Source of the DNA: Triplophysa rosa
Taxonomy: Eukaryota; Chordata; Actinopteri; Cypriniformes; Nemacheilidae
NCBI RefSeq assembly: GCF_024868665.1
Contig: NC_079893.1
Coordinates: forward strand, 6,403,854 to 6,467,853
Length of the DNA stretch: 64,000 nt
Reading direction: 5' to 3'
Shown piece by piece: positions 41,301 through 45,839 of the stretch. The notes beneath the pieces were generated by a model. That model had not been told where the DNA came from, searched no databases, and saw only the letters and a list, made by a program, of their open reading frames with translations. The translations under genes were made by a program, and so were the position numbers. Every line of letters starts with the position of its first letter. Position 1 is the first letter of the stretch.

Positions 41301-43236
41301 ACTAAATGTCAACGTCAAGATTGTTTCTGTTGTAGACATTCTTGCGTGTTCGCTGAATATCAATGAAAGCACAGACAACAGTACACTCTAAAAAAAAGCC
41401 GTAAAATAGGGCATAATATACTGTATTAATATGAAGGAATTTTCCGTGTTCATTTTTACAGTTGTTTTACCTGTATTTTACATTTTGCACTGCATTCATT
41501 TGCATTTTAGCATTAATGGAAATGTCCGTAAAATAAAGGAAAATGTACTGGTAATTTTCTGCCAGTACTTTATCTGTTTTTTTACGGGATTTTTTTAGTT
41601 ATTTTAGCAATCTTACTGTAGTAATTGTTTTGAAAAAATCGGTTTTCATCACCTGATTCAACGAGGATAGGTTGATTTTTTTGGTGTACTGTCACTTTAA
41701 ATTAGTCCAATAATAAAGTTTCCAAAACTCTAGGGTCAAAGATGGATGACCAGACAGGCCAAAGAAGAGAACAGGACAAATGAGATCCCGCAGGACTCAA
41801 CACTGTCTCCTTTTGGTATGAACTATTATTTTACACTGCAGCGCTATTTTGTACCATACAACCCCTTCACAAAAACCTACTAAATCAGTGCAAAATCATT
41901 GTTACTTATACCAAAACCAACCGAAAACAGAGTATCGTTGTGTTTGCGCAGCTAAAATCAACAGGGTGGACGACAACAACACATTTGACTTCTGAAATGC
42001 AACATCATTTCTGTGACAAATAATGTGGAGTACTATGAGGATTTGTTTGGACTATAATGTTATGCTGAGAAATTAATAAAGTCAACATGAAATTAGAACC
42101 GAGCCTATTTACTTTTCTAATGTACTTTTTATTTTGTATAATAATTTGTGTGCCATTTTTAATCATGATTTATTTTTCCTGCATTTCCTCCAAATGCATT
42201 TTCTGACGGCATAACGAAGGCTGCGAGACTGAGGAAAAATGTAAATAAAGTCAATTTTGAACCCCATCTGCAAACATTTTACTTCTGCGATGTCTAGTTA
42301 CGAGTTAAATCGATTGTTTAACGTGAAATATGTGGAACGGGACATGATTTTATCCATAGGGTATTGATTGGATTGTGATAAATAGATATTACGCAGCAGT
42401 CCTCAGAGCGAGACCTGAATGCAAGTTTGCTAGAATAATGCATAAATAACTCTTTGGCTATTAGTAAACATTAACCAAGGTGATGTTAGAGGACAAGGGG
42501 AAAAGTTTTGGAGGAACAGCGAGCCCTTACATTTTGATTAAAGATAACAAAGATTTTTATTTAGAATAACATAAACCAATTGTTCACTATATGTTTTTCA
42601 TAGCAATGTGCATTAGAAAAGTAAATAAGTTAATAAACTAAACTAAACTAAACTAAACTAACTAAACTAAACTAAACTAAACTTTGCCATGCAATCCAAA
42701 GCAATAAAATAAAATAAAATAAAATAAAATAATAAACATTTATTTGACTTTAACATTACGGCACAAACAAACCTTGATACCTCCCTTTACTATCCCTATC
42801 TACATTATTAAAGAAAGTGCTGCATTTTGGAAGTTAATAGTGTTGTTACTGTTTTTTTTTATATTGTCTTTAACATCCTGAAGGAGCAACAAAAAGATTG
42901 AAGGTTAAACCGCAAAGAGTGTCTGGGATCCCATACCAGCATTGTGCTAAACCCCAGGTTGCTTCAAGAGGATTATCCCTGCTGAACAGCTTTGGATAAG
43001 ATATTTAAACAACTAAACCAACAGAATATTTATCTAAGCCTAAGTATGCGTGCAGCAGTATTCAAGAGTTCTTCAGTACCTGTACTCAGGGGAATATTCT
43101 GTGATGTCTGTGGTGTTTCTGATCCACTTGAACTCCAGCGGCCAGCTGCCCTCGGCCAAACAGGTGAGCACGAGTCTGTTGCCCTCCAGGTGCGTCTGTT
43201 CACCTCCAGCCTCTGTTTTGAAGTACGGGGCGACGT
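467..43236 (-). CDS. sdk1: sidekick-1 (sdk1), partial: eight internal exons encoding Ig1-Ig4
   Basis: Sidekick-1 is a single-pass adhesion protein (in the family 6 Ig and 13 fibronectin-III domains plus a cytoplasmic PDZ-binding end) that acts homophilically at synapses, notably in the retina. The segment is the join of complement(43080-43236), (40738-40844), (39478-39625), (31929-32062), (8461-8572), (6244-6434), (3140-3223) and (467-658). Every junction has AG acceptors and GT donors, and the frame stays open for 375 codons. Motifs I recognise as Sidekick include [62 protein letters not shown] and [14 protein letters not shown] and WKRNGVRL favour SDK1 over SDK2. The signal-peptide exon and everything after Ig4 are outside the window. 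Paralogue (a or b) is unresolved. Recognition is from memory, not a search. Confidence 0.9.
659..2619 (-). other. sdk1 intron sequence, no feature recognised
   Basis: About 2 kb of apparently single-copy intron. I saw no coding frame with splice signals, no inverted-repeat element and no long simple repeat. Confidence 0.5.
2624..2966. mobile_element. TTAA-flanked palindromic MITE (GC-rich arms)
   Basis: The ends read CTGTGCGTTCAGACCGCC and the reverse complement GGCGGTCTGAACGCACAG. The arms pair for about 40 bases and include GAGAGCGTCAAA. Both sides carry TTAA (2620-2623 and 2967-2970), the target duplication of piggyBac- and Kolobok-type elements. At 343 bp it has no coding capacity; ORFs inside it are chance. 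Confidence 0.85.
3140..3223 (-). CDS. sdk1: sdk1 exon, first half of Ig domain 4
   Basis: A small 84-base exon entered after tttacgcag and left at G|GTAAGC, phase 1 on both sides. It encodes EPPYFTSRP at the Ig3-Ig4 border, a short A/B region, and IELQCQVKG with the first Ig4 cysteine. It was too short for ordinary ORF detection and was found by following the split codons between the 6.3-kb and 0.5-kb exons. EPPYF is a fixed linker in Sidekick proteins. Confidence 0.9.
3503..4932. mobile_element. Non-autonomous DNA transposon carrying a BED zinc-finger exon
   Basis: The ends are CCCAGCTAAC and GTTAGCTGGG. Subterminal blocks rich in ACGT and GTTGTGACAAC recur inverted at 4095-4210 and 4797-4915. 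The left terminus is separated from its inner block by about 550 extra bases, suggesting a further insertion or rearrangement. The element holds a BED-finger frame at 4525-4734. The flanks (atgt on the left, gtacc on the right) do not show the 8-bp duplication expected of hAT. Confidence 0.65.
4525..4734 (+). pseudogene. BED-type zinc-finger transposase fragment
   Basis: The 69-residue frame starts [16 protein letters not shown] and reads RCNKCNKIL, then [14 protein letters not shown]. This is the aromatic-x-x-F, C-x2-C, TSNLxxHLxxxH pattern of a BED finger, the DNA-binding N-terminus of many hAT transposases and ZBED proteins. The frame stops shortly after the finger, and no catalytic RNase H-like region follows within the element. 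It is probably a first exon left behind in a deleted element. A domesticated gene is unlikely because the flanking element ends are still present. Confidence 0.75.
4933..5110. repeat. GGTACC-type dispersed repeat flanking the BED element
   Basis: Repeated GTACC/GGTAC words, ending ACCGCCCCAGTAACAGCTT. A matching start (CACTGGGACAGCACCC) lies at 3466-3482. The BED element therefore appears to sit inside this older repeat. Confidence 0.45.
6244..6434 (-). CDS. sdk1: sdk1 exon, second half of Ig domain 3
   Basis: The acceptor is cggggcag and the donor is G|GTAAGA. The exon encodes [12 protein letters not shown] with the core tryptophan, [17 protein letters not shown], then [10 protein letters not shown] with the second cysteine and an N-S-S sequon. 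The very similar stretch of human SDK1 (WKRNGVRI, FGRRLTISNPTSADTG) identifies both the paralogue group and the domain. The open frame runs a little past the donor into intron, which is not coding. Confidence 0.93.
6640..7295. repeat. GGTTCTT/AAGAACC dispersed repeat split by a younger MITE
   Basis: 7074-7290 consists of inverted and direct copies of AAAGGTTCTT and AAGAACC, ending in TTTTTTAAGAGTG. The start (AAAATAAAGGTGCTT) is at about 6645, on the other side of the MITE at 6662-7069. Confidence 0.6.
6662..7069. mobile_element. TTAA foldback MITE, complete copy
   Basis: The ends are AGGGATACTTCACCC and GGTAAAGTATCCCT, with TTAA on both sides (6658-6661 and 7070-7073). The two arms are inverted copies: GTCATCATTTACTCACC and AACTCGAAGGTGAGTAAATG, each followed inward by the shared word AAATATCTT. 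This is the reference copy for the family found throughout the window. Confidence 0.88.
7752..8355. mobile_element. TTAA-flanked element with AAGCTGCAATTCGTAAC-type ends, containing a second element
   Basis: The left end AGCTGCAATCCATAACG and right end ACGAATTGCAGCT are inverted copies, with TTAA at 7748-7751 and 8356-8359. Between about 7799 and 8165 lies sequence beginning GGGTGTAACAATATAACG and ending with ATCGTG/ATCG motifs, which looks like an inserted hAT-like MITE. Confidence 0.6.
8461..8572 (-). CDS. sdk1: sdk1 exon, first half of Ig domain 3
   Basis: A 112-base exon not apparent as an ORF. It begins after ctatctcag and ends GCG-AG before GTAGGT, a slightly weak donor. It encodes the Ig2-Ig3 linker ([14 protein letters not shown]), NTSVVAGAS with a glycosylation sequon, and TLECVANA with the first Ig3 cysteine. 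A second AG three to five bases downstream would put a stop in frame, so the upstream acceptor is the right one. Both split codons fit the neighbouring exons. Confidence 0.88.
8881..9442. mobile_element. TTAA foldback MITE, diverged copy
   Basis: The start AGGGATAGTTCACTC follows TTAA (8877-8880), and the end GATGAACTATTCCT precedes TTAA (9443-9446). The central part no longer pairs well, so this copy is old or carries inserted sequence. Confidence 0.75.
10078..10287. mobile_element. Short MITE with AATATGAGAGTTACGACACTC ends
   Basis: AATATGAGAGTTACGACACT at the left and GTGTCGTAACTCTCATATT at the right form near-perfect terminal inverted repeats. The interior is GC-richer than its surroundings. 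An open frame of about 108 codons starting here is fortuitous. Confidence 0.7.
10300..11290. repeat. Tandem AACCCAAC/GTTGGGTT repeat array with a 304-bp unit
   Basis: Repeating blocks contain CAAACCCAACC, CTAGAAAATTTCCATATTTG, AAACAACCCAGCAAAGGG and TTTTTTGTCCATATTTTGC. The block starting CCCAACCGTTGG at 10621 recurs nearly unchanged at 10925, a 304-base shift. Shorter diverged sub-blocks lie on both sides. Confidence 0.8.
11300..13119. other. Intronic sequence, no feature recognised
   Basis: AT-rich intron. Several ORFs of 60-100 codons lack family similarity and splice context. No convincing inverted repeats were seen. Confidence 0.4.
13120..13163. repeat. GA microsatellite
   Basis: An uninterrupted GA run of about 22 units. 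Confidence 0.95.
13164..14924. other. Intronic sequence, mostly unrecognised
   Basis: 13355-13560 (from TTAAAGCAACACTCTG) has the look of a dispersed-element end, but I could not find its partner. The rest shows no gene or repeat I can support. Confidence 0.35.
14925..15090. mobile_element. TTAA foldback MITE, internal fragment
   Basis: Contains the family words CTGCATGACTTTCTTTCTTC, GAAGATATTTTGAAGAATG and CCCATTGACTTGCATTGG, but has neither terminus. Confidence 0.7.
15200..17250. other. Intronic sequence with two small adjacent hairpins
   Basis: Very AT-rich around 15720-16140. Apart from the hairpins at 16795-16864 (listed separately), no gene, splice-bounded exon or transposon end was recognised. 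Confidence 0.4.
16795..16864. other. Two adjacent perfect hairpins
   Basis: GTGCCTCTTCTAAA (16795-16808) pairs perfectly with TTTAGAAGAGGCAC (16815-16828) across a 6-base loop. Ten bases on, TGTGGGGTCA (16836-16845) pairs with TGACCCCACA (16855-16864) across 9 bases. Function unknown. Confidence 0.8.
17255..17449. mobile_element. TTAA foldback MITE, partial copy
   Basis: The family words GACCTGTATAATTGG, ACATTCTTCAAAATATC and TTCTTTTGTGTTCCAC appear in order. The right side ends near ATCCCTTTAAG; the left terminus is lost. Confidence 0.65.
18035..19029. repeat. About 1-kb pure polypyrimidine tract, (CTTT)n with CCTT and CCTAT variants
   Basis: Nearly every base is C or T on this strand. Within it, a block (TTCCTATCCTTCTTTCTC plus TTTCCTTCTTTTCTC) recurs at irregular intervals, and the end is a CCTT run. 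A 359-codon frame of F, S and L residues crosses it and is purely a by-product of the repeat. Confidence 0.95.
19038..19198. mobile_element. Short hAT-like MITE at the end of the pyrimidine tract
   Basis: The ends are GGGTTGGGAATCG and AATACCCAACTC. Near-identical 8-bp flanks are CATTCATC (19030-19037) and TATTCATC (19199-19206). The interior has repeated AATCGA words. Confidence 0.55.
19207..20480. other. Intronic sequence, no feature recognised
   Basis: Loose TTCATTCA-type repeats around 19200-19340. Otherwise nothing I can name. Confidence 0.4.
20485..20797 (-). mobile_element. Solo LTR-like element, 313 bp
   Basis: On the minus strand the element reads TGTAACAACTCACAAAC to GTGAACTGTTACA, giving TG...CA ends, with 5-bp duplications ATTAT (20480-20484 and 20798-20802). 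It includes CCGGACACTATATG, a word shared with 25756-26133. No coding sequence. A long terminal repeat left after recombination is the best reading; a MITE is possible. Confidence 0.6.
21300..21410. repeat. GTTGGGTTA-type repeat cluster
   Basis: GTTGGGTTATTT appears at about 21298 and 21342, and CAGTTGGGTTA near 21391. It is related to the array at 10300-11290 but short. Confidence 0.5.
21541..21600. repeat. TA microsatellite
   Basis: A TA run (21541-21567) followed by interrupted TATA stretches to about 21598. Confidence 0.9.
21603..21655 (-). mobile_element. tRNA-derived SINE head fragment
   Basis: On the minus strand, GCTCAACTAGTAGAGCA resembles a tRNA A box region and GGTCACAGGTTTGATTTG a B box region. 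No tail is present. Confidence 0.55.
22066..22133. repeat. Two-copy 38-bp direct repeat
   Basis: TGTCTCTCCGGTGTCATTGG and its variant with TGTGG, each followed by CAAAGATGTC, start at 22066 and 22104. Confidence 0.75.
22731..23961 (-). mobile_element. THAP-containing TTAA transposon (Kolobok-like), 1231 bp
   Basis: The ends AGGTGCAGTGA and TCACTGCACCT are exact inverses and TTAA flanks both (22727-22730 and 23962-23965). On the minus strand it carries a decayed THAP finger near its right end. TTAA duplication together with a THAP finger is the signature of the Kolobok superfamily. No transposase core is left. A GC-rich hairpin (AGACCCGCGA with TCGCGGGTCT) lies at about 23058-23099. Confidence 0.75.
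23403..23715 (-). pseudogene. Decayed THAP-type zinc finger of the element's transposase
   Basis: From 23715 the frame gives [20 protein letters not shown] and HNLPSD, matching the THAP opening (C-x4-C, then an L-H/F-x-L/F-P core). It stops after FISTRIP. In a shifted frame the next bases (about 23515-23440) read [13 protein letters not shown], the kind of sequence that follows the second metal-binding pair. At least one frameshift therefore separates them and the C-x2-H pair is not readable. The role is inferred as DNA binding to the element ends. Confidence 0.6.
23970..25620. other. Intronic sequence, no feature recognised
   Basis: No repeat ends, coding exons or long simple repeats that I could identify. 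Confidence 0.4.
25628..25755. mobile_element. TTAA foldback MITE, left part only
   Basis: GTTAGTTCACCTTAAAAT then TGTCATCATTTACTCACCCT and CATGACTTTCTTTCTTCTGC match the family's left arm. It breaks off exactly where the LTR-like element at 25756 begins, suggesting interruption or co-deletion. Confidence 0.7.
25756..26133 (+). mobile_element. LTR-like element, plus orientation, with 23-bp internal tandem repeat
   Basis: Runs from TGTGACACTCCTGTCGG to GAGTTTGTAACA. It shares CACCTGCAC and CCGGACACTATATG with the element at 20485-20797. At 25969-26040, CTTGTTCCTTGGATGTTTTT plus GCG repeats about three times at 23-base spacing. No clear target duplication. Confidence 0.5.
26140..28548. other. 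Intronic sequence, no feature recognised
   Basis: AT-rich, with no supported exon or element ends. Confidence 0.4.
28557..29201. mobile_element. hAT-type MITE, 645 bp, exact 8-bp target duplication
   Basis: The ends are TAGGAATGCACGATAA and TTATCGGTGCATCCCTA, with TTTTATTG on both sides (28549-28556 and 29202-29209). Subterminal TATCGGCC words recur. No coding frame. Confidence 0.88.
29210..31920. other. Intronic sequence, no feature recognised
   Basis: A short GT run near 29515-29538. Otherwise AT-rich with nothing identifiable. Confidence 0.4.
31929..32062 (-). CDS. sdk1: sdk1 exon, second half of Ig domain 2
   Basis: The acceptor is atatttcag and the donor is A|GTAAGT. The exon encodes [19 protein letters not shown], then [18 protein letters not shown] and a G strand ending YLSIA. 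The F-strand position that normally holds cysteine is a tyrosine, as in other Sidekick Ig2 domains. N-K-T is a glycosylation sequon. It is separated from the next exon of the transcript by the largest intron fully inside the window (about 23.4 kb). Confidence 0.93.
32225..32345 (+). mobile_element. tRNA-derived SINE, 5'-truncated
   Basis: The B-box-like GGTTCGATTCT (32253-32263) sits in GGTCATGGGTTCGATTCTCA, followed by a body including GTTGCTTTGGCTAAAGGTAA. This is the order seen in the common cyprinid tRNA SINE. The A box has been lost. Confidence 0.65.
32885..33150. mobile_element. TTAA foldback MITE, nearly complete
   Basis: Left TTCACCTAAAAAATGAAAAT and right GTCATTTTCGGGTGAATAAT are inverted. 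The centre repeats AAGAAGATATTTTGAGAAATG and its inverse. The outermost bases have drifted. Confidence 0.75.
33476..33660. mobile_element. Palindromic MITE with GAAGTTAACTTCCAG ends
   Basis: CCCGAAGTTAACTTCCAG at the left and CTGGAAGTTAAGTTTAGGCC at the right. A second copy lies at 57292-57434, which is interrupted by an LTR-like insertion. Confidence 0.6.
33665..34950. other. Intronic sequence, no feature recognised
   Basis: No exon, element terminus or long repeat recognised. Confidence 0.4.
34962..35237. mobile_element. hAT-type MITE, 276 bp, exact 8-bp target duplication
   Basis: The ends CAGGGGCGTAA and TTTACGCCCCTG are inverted, and ATAAAGAG lies on both sides (34954-34961 and 35238-35245). 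It contains a G-run and C-run pair at 34978-35028 that would fold. Confidence 0.88.
35261..35329. repeat. (CT)n followed by (AT)n microsatellite
   Basis: CT at 35261-35310 and AT at 35311-35329. Confidence 0.95.
35422..35762. mobile_element. TTAA foldback MITE, right end lost
   Basis: Starts AGGGATAGTTTACCC with ATGATTTACTCACTCTC, and the inverted arm begins AAAATATCTTCTTTTGTG. It stops after ATATCTTTCTCTGTGTT, short of the terminus. Confidence 0.75.
35770..37315. other. Intronic sequence with a TTTTACAG-rich stretch
   Basis: 37080-37320 has repeated TTTTACAG/CTGTAAA and CATTTCTGGCA words, resembling a dispersed repeat also suggested at 41390-41600. The rest is unrecognised. Confidence 0.35.
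37320..37625. mobile_element. TTAA foldback MITE, interrupted partial copy
   Basis: ACAAAAGAAGCTATTTTGAG and AATGGAAGTCAATGGGGTCC at the left, GAGTAAATGCTGTAAGAATT at the right, with unrelated bases at about 37440-37510. Confidence 0.6.
38456..38859. mobile_element. TTAA foldback MITE, complete copy
   Basis: AGGGACAGTTCACCC and GGGTGAAGTATCCCT, with TTAA at 38452-38455 and 38860-38863. The arms pair along most of their length. Confidence 0.87.
39478..39625 (-). CDS. sdk1: sdk1 exon, first half of Ig domain 2
   Basis: The acceptor tttctcag is preceded by a polypyrimidine tract, and the donor is AT|GTAAGT. The exon encodes [33 protein letters not shown] and [15 protein letters not shown]. The B-strand position where Ig domains carry cysteine is a leucine-asparagine stretch, so Ig2 lacks its disulfide. 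QRKT.(S/A)QGRAAILN is closer to SDK1 than to SDK2 as I recall them. Confidence 0.93.
39650..40735 (-). other. sdk1 intron between Ig1 and Ig2, no feature recognised
   Basis: 1.1 kb of AT-rich intron; nothing else identified. Confidence 0.45.
40738..40844 (-). CDS. sdk1: sdk1 exon, second half of Ig domain 1
   Basis: The acceptor is ttctctctcag and the donor is T|GTAAGT. The exon encodes [16 protein letters not shown] with the second Ig1 cysteine, then [26 protein letters not shown] is a highly conserved Sidekick motif. The first base completes an Arg codon from the 43-kb exon, and the last base starts the Tyr codon of the 39.6-kb exon. Confidence 0.93.
40860..43079 (-). other. sdk1 intron inside Ig1, with AAACT and AAAAT pentanucleotide repeats
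   Basis: AAACT repeats at about 42636-42683 and AAAAT at about 42704-42731. 41390-41600 has TTTTACAG/TACTG words like those at 37080. No exon seen. Confidence 0.55.
43080..43236 (-). CDS. sdk1: sdk1 exon, first half of Ig domain 1
   Basis: The acceptor is tttctccacag and the donor is AG|GTACTG. The exon begins in the middle of an Asp codon and encodes [37 protein letters not shown] and an N-T-T sequon. In vertebrate SDK1 this is the exon after the signal-peptide exon. The upstream G must therefore come from an exon more than 20 kb to the right, outside the window. The cysteine (about residue 26 of the exon) and tryptophan (about 38) are intact. Confidence 0.93.
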
Positions 43237-43709
43237 CTGTGGAGAAATTACAAAACAAATGAGTTCAAATGCATTATAAATAATTCAAAGTAATGAGAGT
43301 TTTTCTATCTGTCTGTCTAAGACCCATTAGGTACCCATTGACTTCCATTGGTTTTGTGTCCATACAATAGAAGTGAATGGGTACTGCTGTTGTTTGGTTT
43401 AGGAATGCACGATAAATTATCGGCAAATCGTTATCGTAATTTTTTATTTAAATTCAAATTTAGGCCTATTATAGCCGATAAATTATGAATCATTTTCTCT
43501 GGTTGAACCACTTCAGCTGCACGCTGCTCACAGTTAAAATCCAGTACAGTACTGTCTTTCTGTCATGATCATTCACCTCCTGTTATTAGCAAAACATTCT
43601 CATCCTTAATGAGTTACAGTTAAATGCCGCAACATCCGAAAGCCAGAGGGAGCTTTCGCGCAGAAATTCCGAATATGGGACAGAAGAAGAACGAAAGACT
43701 TACACAAAC

Positions 43710-44237
43710 TGCATCTGAAATCGCCTACTTCCATACTATATAGTAGGCAAAAATGAGTATGAGTCATGAATAGTATGTCCGAAACCTCAGTAAGCAAAAA
43801 ACAGTAGGCGAGAAATACCCGGATGGTCTACTACTTCCGCCGAGATTCGTGAGTGTGGATCGGACGTACACTTCTCTATCCCATGATGCCACGGTAGCTG
43901 AGCAACGGTCAAATTTCAAAAGTAAATCAAATAAATATAGCAGAAAACTTTAAGGCGGACGTCCGTTTTTAATGTAAGTGCCAATAAATTAATTTCTCGT
44001 GACTAAATTAATTTTATATCAACGCTCACGTACTGTATAAGTTGTTGTTAATACGTCATAGGTCAAAGAGCATACGGGTCACTTGACCATAAAACATGGC
44101 GGACGCAGTATGTCCGAAATGTATTCATACTACTACCACTCATACTATATTGAACGTAGTGTTTTATCAGCCGATAGGTAGGTACTTATTCAAATTCAGT
44201 ACGTAGGCTACTGTCACAGTATGCGATTTCGGACGCA
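43710..44237. mobile_element. Nested MITE with TGCRTCYGAAATCG ends
   Basis: TGCATCTGAAATCGCC at the left and GCGATTTCGGACGCA at the right are inverted. Subterminal TACT/AGTATG words recur. It lies in the body of the 43400 element. Confidence 0.7.
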
Positions 44238-44242
44238 GCAAT

Positions 44243-44465
44243 GCAGTGTCTGAAACTGCTCCGTTGTTCACTCCTTCACTATTCCCTATATAGCAAATTA
44301 CATATGGAGAAGAAGTGATCAGAATCAGAGTTCATTGTGGGTAAAAAAGAGTGAACGAATGTAGGCAATGTAGTAGTTTACCTTAGGTTTCGGACACCAC
44401 TACAAAATGGCGGACACCCGATATAGTGCACTATATAGGAGATAGGGAGTGGTTTCAGACACAGC
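44243..44465. mobile_element. Nested MITE with GCAGTGTCTGAAAC ends
   Basis: GCAGTGTCTGAAACTGCTCC and GAGTGGTTTCAGACACAGC are inverted, and CACTATTCCCTATATAGC pairs with the CTATATAGGAGATAGGGAGT side. Confidence 0.7.
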
Positions 44466-44492
44466 TACAGTTCCAGGAAATGCCAATGGTGA

Positions 44493-44806
44493 TATAGAGG
44501 GTATGCATTGACGTGACTTTCCCCTGCGGGGCAAAACACCCAGCAAAATGGCTGAGAACAATAGAAGAAACAAAGAAACCGGGACTAAAACACGCAATTA
44601 TTTGCTGAAATTACAAGCAGCTGGACTCAACGGTGATCCTTACGACTTCCTTACGACTTACAAAGGAATCAGGTGTTCCTGGACACTGAAATGTTGCACG
44701 GAATTGCGTTTCCTGATATTGTAAGCAATCATTTTGATGAGTGTTTTGCCACCCACGGGGGCGCTCACGTGGTAAAGTGACGACACGTCCATACCCCCTA
44801 TTCTAT
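44493..44806 (+). mobile_element. Nested MITE carrying a truncated coding exon
   Basis: AGAGGGTATGCATTGACGTG at the left faces ACGTCCATACCCCCTA at the right. A short frame starts at 44548. The element is probably an internally deleted form of a longer transposon. Confidence 0.65.
44548..44724 (+). pseudogene. 58-codon fragment, start of a fish transposon-associated protein
   Basis: Reads MAENNRRNKETGTKTRNYLL, then KLQAAGLNGDPYD, and loses similarity after that before a stop. TKTR.YLLKLQ.AGLNGDPY resembles the N-terminus of the large fish and invertebrate proteins with SWIM fingers and YqaJ-type nuclease domains, often found many times per genome. That assignment is from memory and is tentative. 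The product here would be non-functional. Confidence 0.4.
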
Positions 44807-45023
44807 CGCTGTTCTTCAAACCTTTTCAGGTATTTTCATGATAATAAAGTATATTTATAATGATGATGTTTGACGAGTGTTGCTTTTTCAAATGCACGTT
44901 GTAAACGACTCAATCTCGTAGTGATTTTAGATCGAGCAGTACTTCCTACTGATCAAAGACCTGTAGTTCCCTGAAGAGCTGTGCATAAAGAACCGGTTTC
45001 AGAATCTATATAGTCATGTATAA

Positions 45024-45468
45024 TAGGGCGGTCGCGATAAACCGACAATAAATATCACGTGATTTATGCACAGCTTTTGAGTGAAGTACGGGGAAAATGC
45101 TGCTGCATCCGAAAGCCAGAGGGCGCTCTTGTGCGGAAACTCCAAATATGCACTGCAGAAGAAGACCATAACACGTTGGAGAATCTAGGAAATGCCTATG
45201 GACATCTTTTTATCACTGTTACTCAAGCCTCATCGGGTATTTTTATGATAATAAAGTATATTTATAATGATCATGTTTGACGGGTGTTGCTTTTTCAAAT
45301 GCACATTATAAGCGACTCAAACTCGCACTGCTTTTAGATCGAGCAGCATTTCCTACTGATCCCACGGACAAGCTATGCATTAAAAAAGATATCGACACAT
45401 TGCATATCGTAGCCAGCTTGATTTCAATAGGATTTAGTGGTATCGCGATAAATGATCGTGCAGCCCTA
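45024..45468. mobile_element. hAT-type MITE, 445 bp, exact TSD ATGTATAA, nested
   Basis: The ends are TAGGGCGGTCGCGATAAAC and TAAATGATCGTGCAGCCCTA, with ATGTATAA at 45016-45023 and 45469-45476. It is inserted in the right end of the 43400 element. An inverted-orientation copy is at 63426-63882. Confidence 0.88.
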
Positions 45469-45801
45469 ATGTATAATTAGTGTGAATCGCGATATATATC
45501 GCCCAGCCCTAGTTTGGTTACCAACATTCTTCAAAATATCTTCTTTTGTGTTTTGCAAAAGAAAGAAAGTCATACAGGTTTCAAATGACATGAGGGTGAG
45601 TAAATGATAACAGGATTTTTATTTTGGGGTGAACTTTCCCTTTAAGAACAAGCTCTACATTAGGACTGTTGCTTTTCAAGCATCCCGGAATCAGTGTTCA
45701 AAAAAGATTTTCCTGCAGGAAGAAGTGCTTACAGTCTGTTTTCGTGAAGCTAATGGGCAATTTCTCAGTACCTCCCACCACACTTGTTAGTAAATTACTC
45801 G

Positions 45802-45836
45802 TCATTTAGCGGACGCTTTCATCCAAAAAAGACTAA
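45802..45836 (-). mobile_element. SINE tail fragment
   Basis: TTAGCGGACGCTTTCATCCA is the reverse complement of the TGGATAAAAGCGTCTGCTAA-type tail of cyprinid tRNA SINEs. Confidence 0.5.
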
Positions 45837-45839
45837 TTG

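Larger units (their letters stand above)
43400..45511. mobile_element. Composite hAT-type element, exact TSD GTTTGGTT
   Basis: Starts TAGGAATGCACGATAAATTA (like 28557) and ends ATATATCGCCCAGCCCTA (like 45024 and 63426), with GTTTGGTT at 43392-43399 and 45512-45519. The first 200 bases follow the 28557 family. From about 43615 the body follows the 45024 family (CATCCGAAAGCCAGAGGG, then TAAAGTATATTTATAATGAT). Four further elements sit inside it. Confidence 0.78.
43325..45645. mobile_element. TTAA foldback MITE split by a 2.1-kb nested insertion
   Basis: The left piece 43325-43399 (GTACCCATTGACTTCCATTG, ACTGCTGTTGTTTGG) and right piece 45512-45645 (ACATTCTTCAAAATATCTTC to GGGGTGAACTTTCCC) belong to one element. 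The break is marked by GTTTGGTT on both sides of the insert. The far left terminus is missing. Confidence 0.82.
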
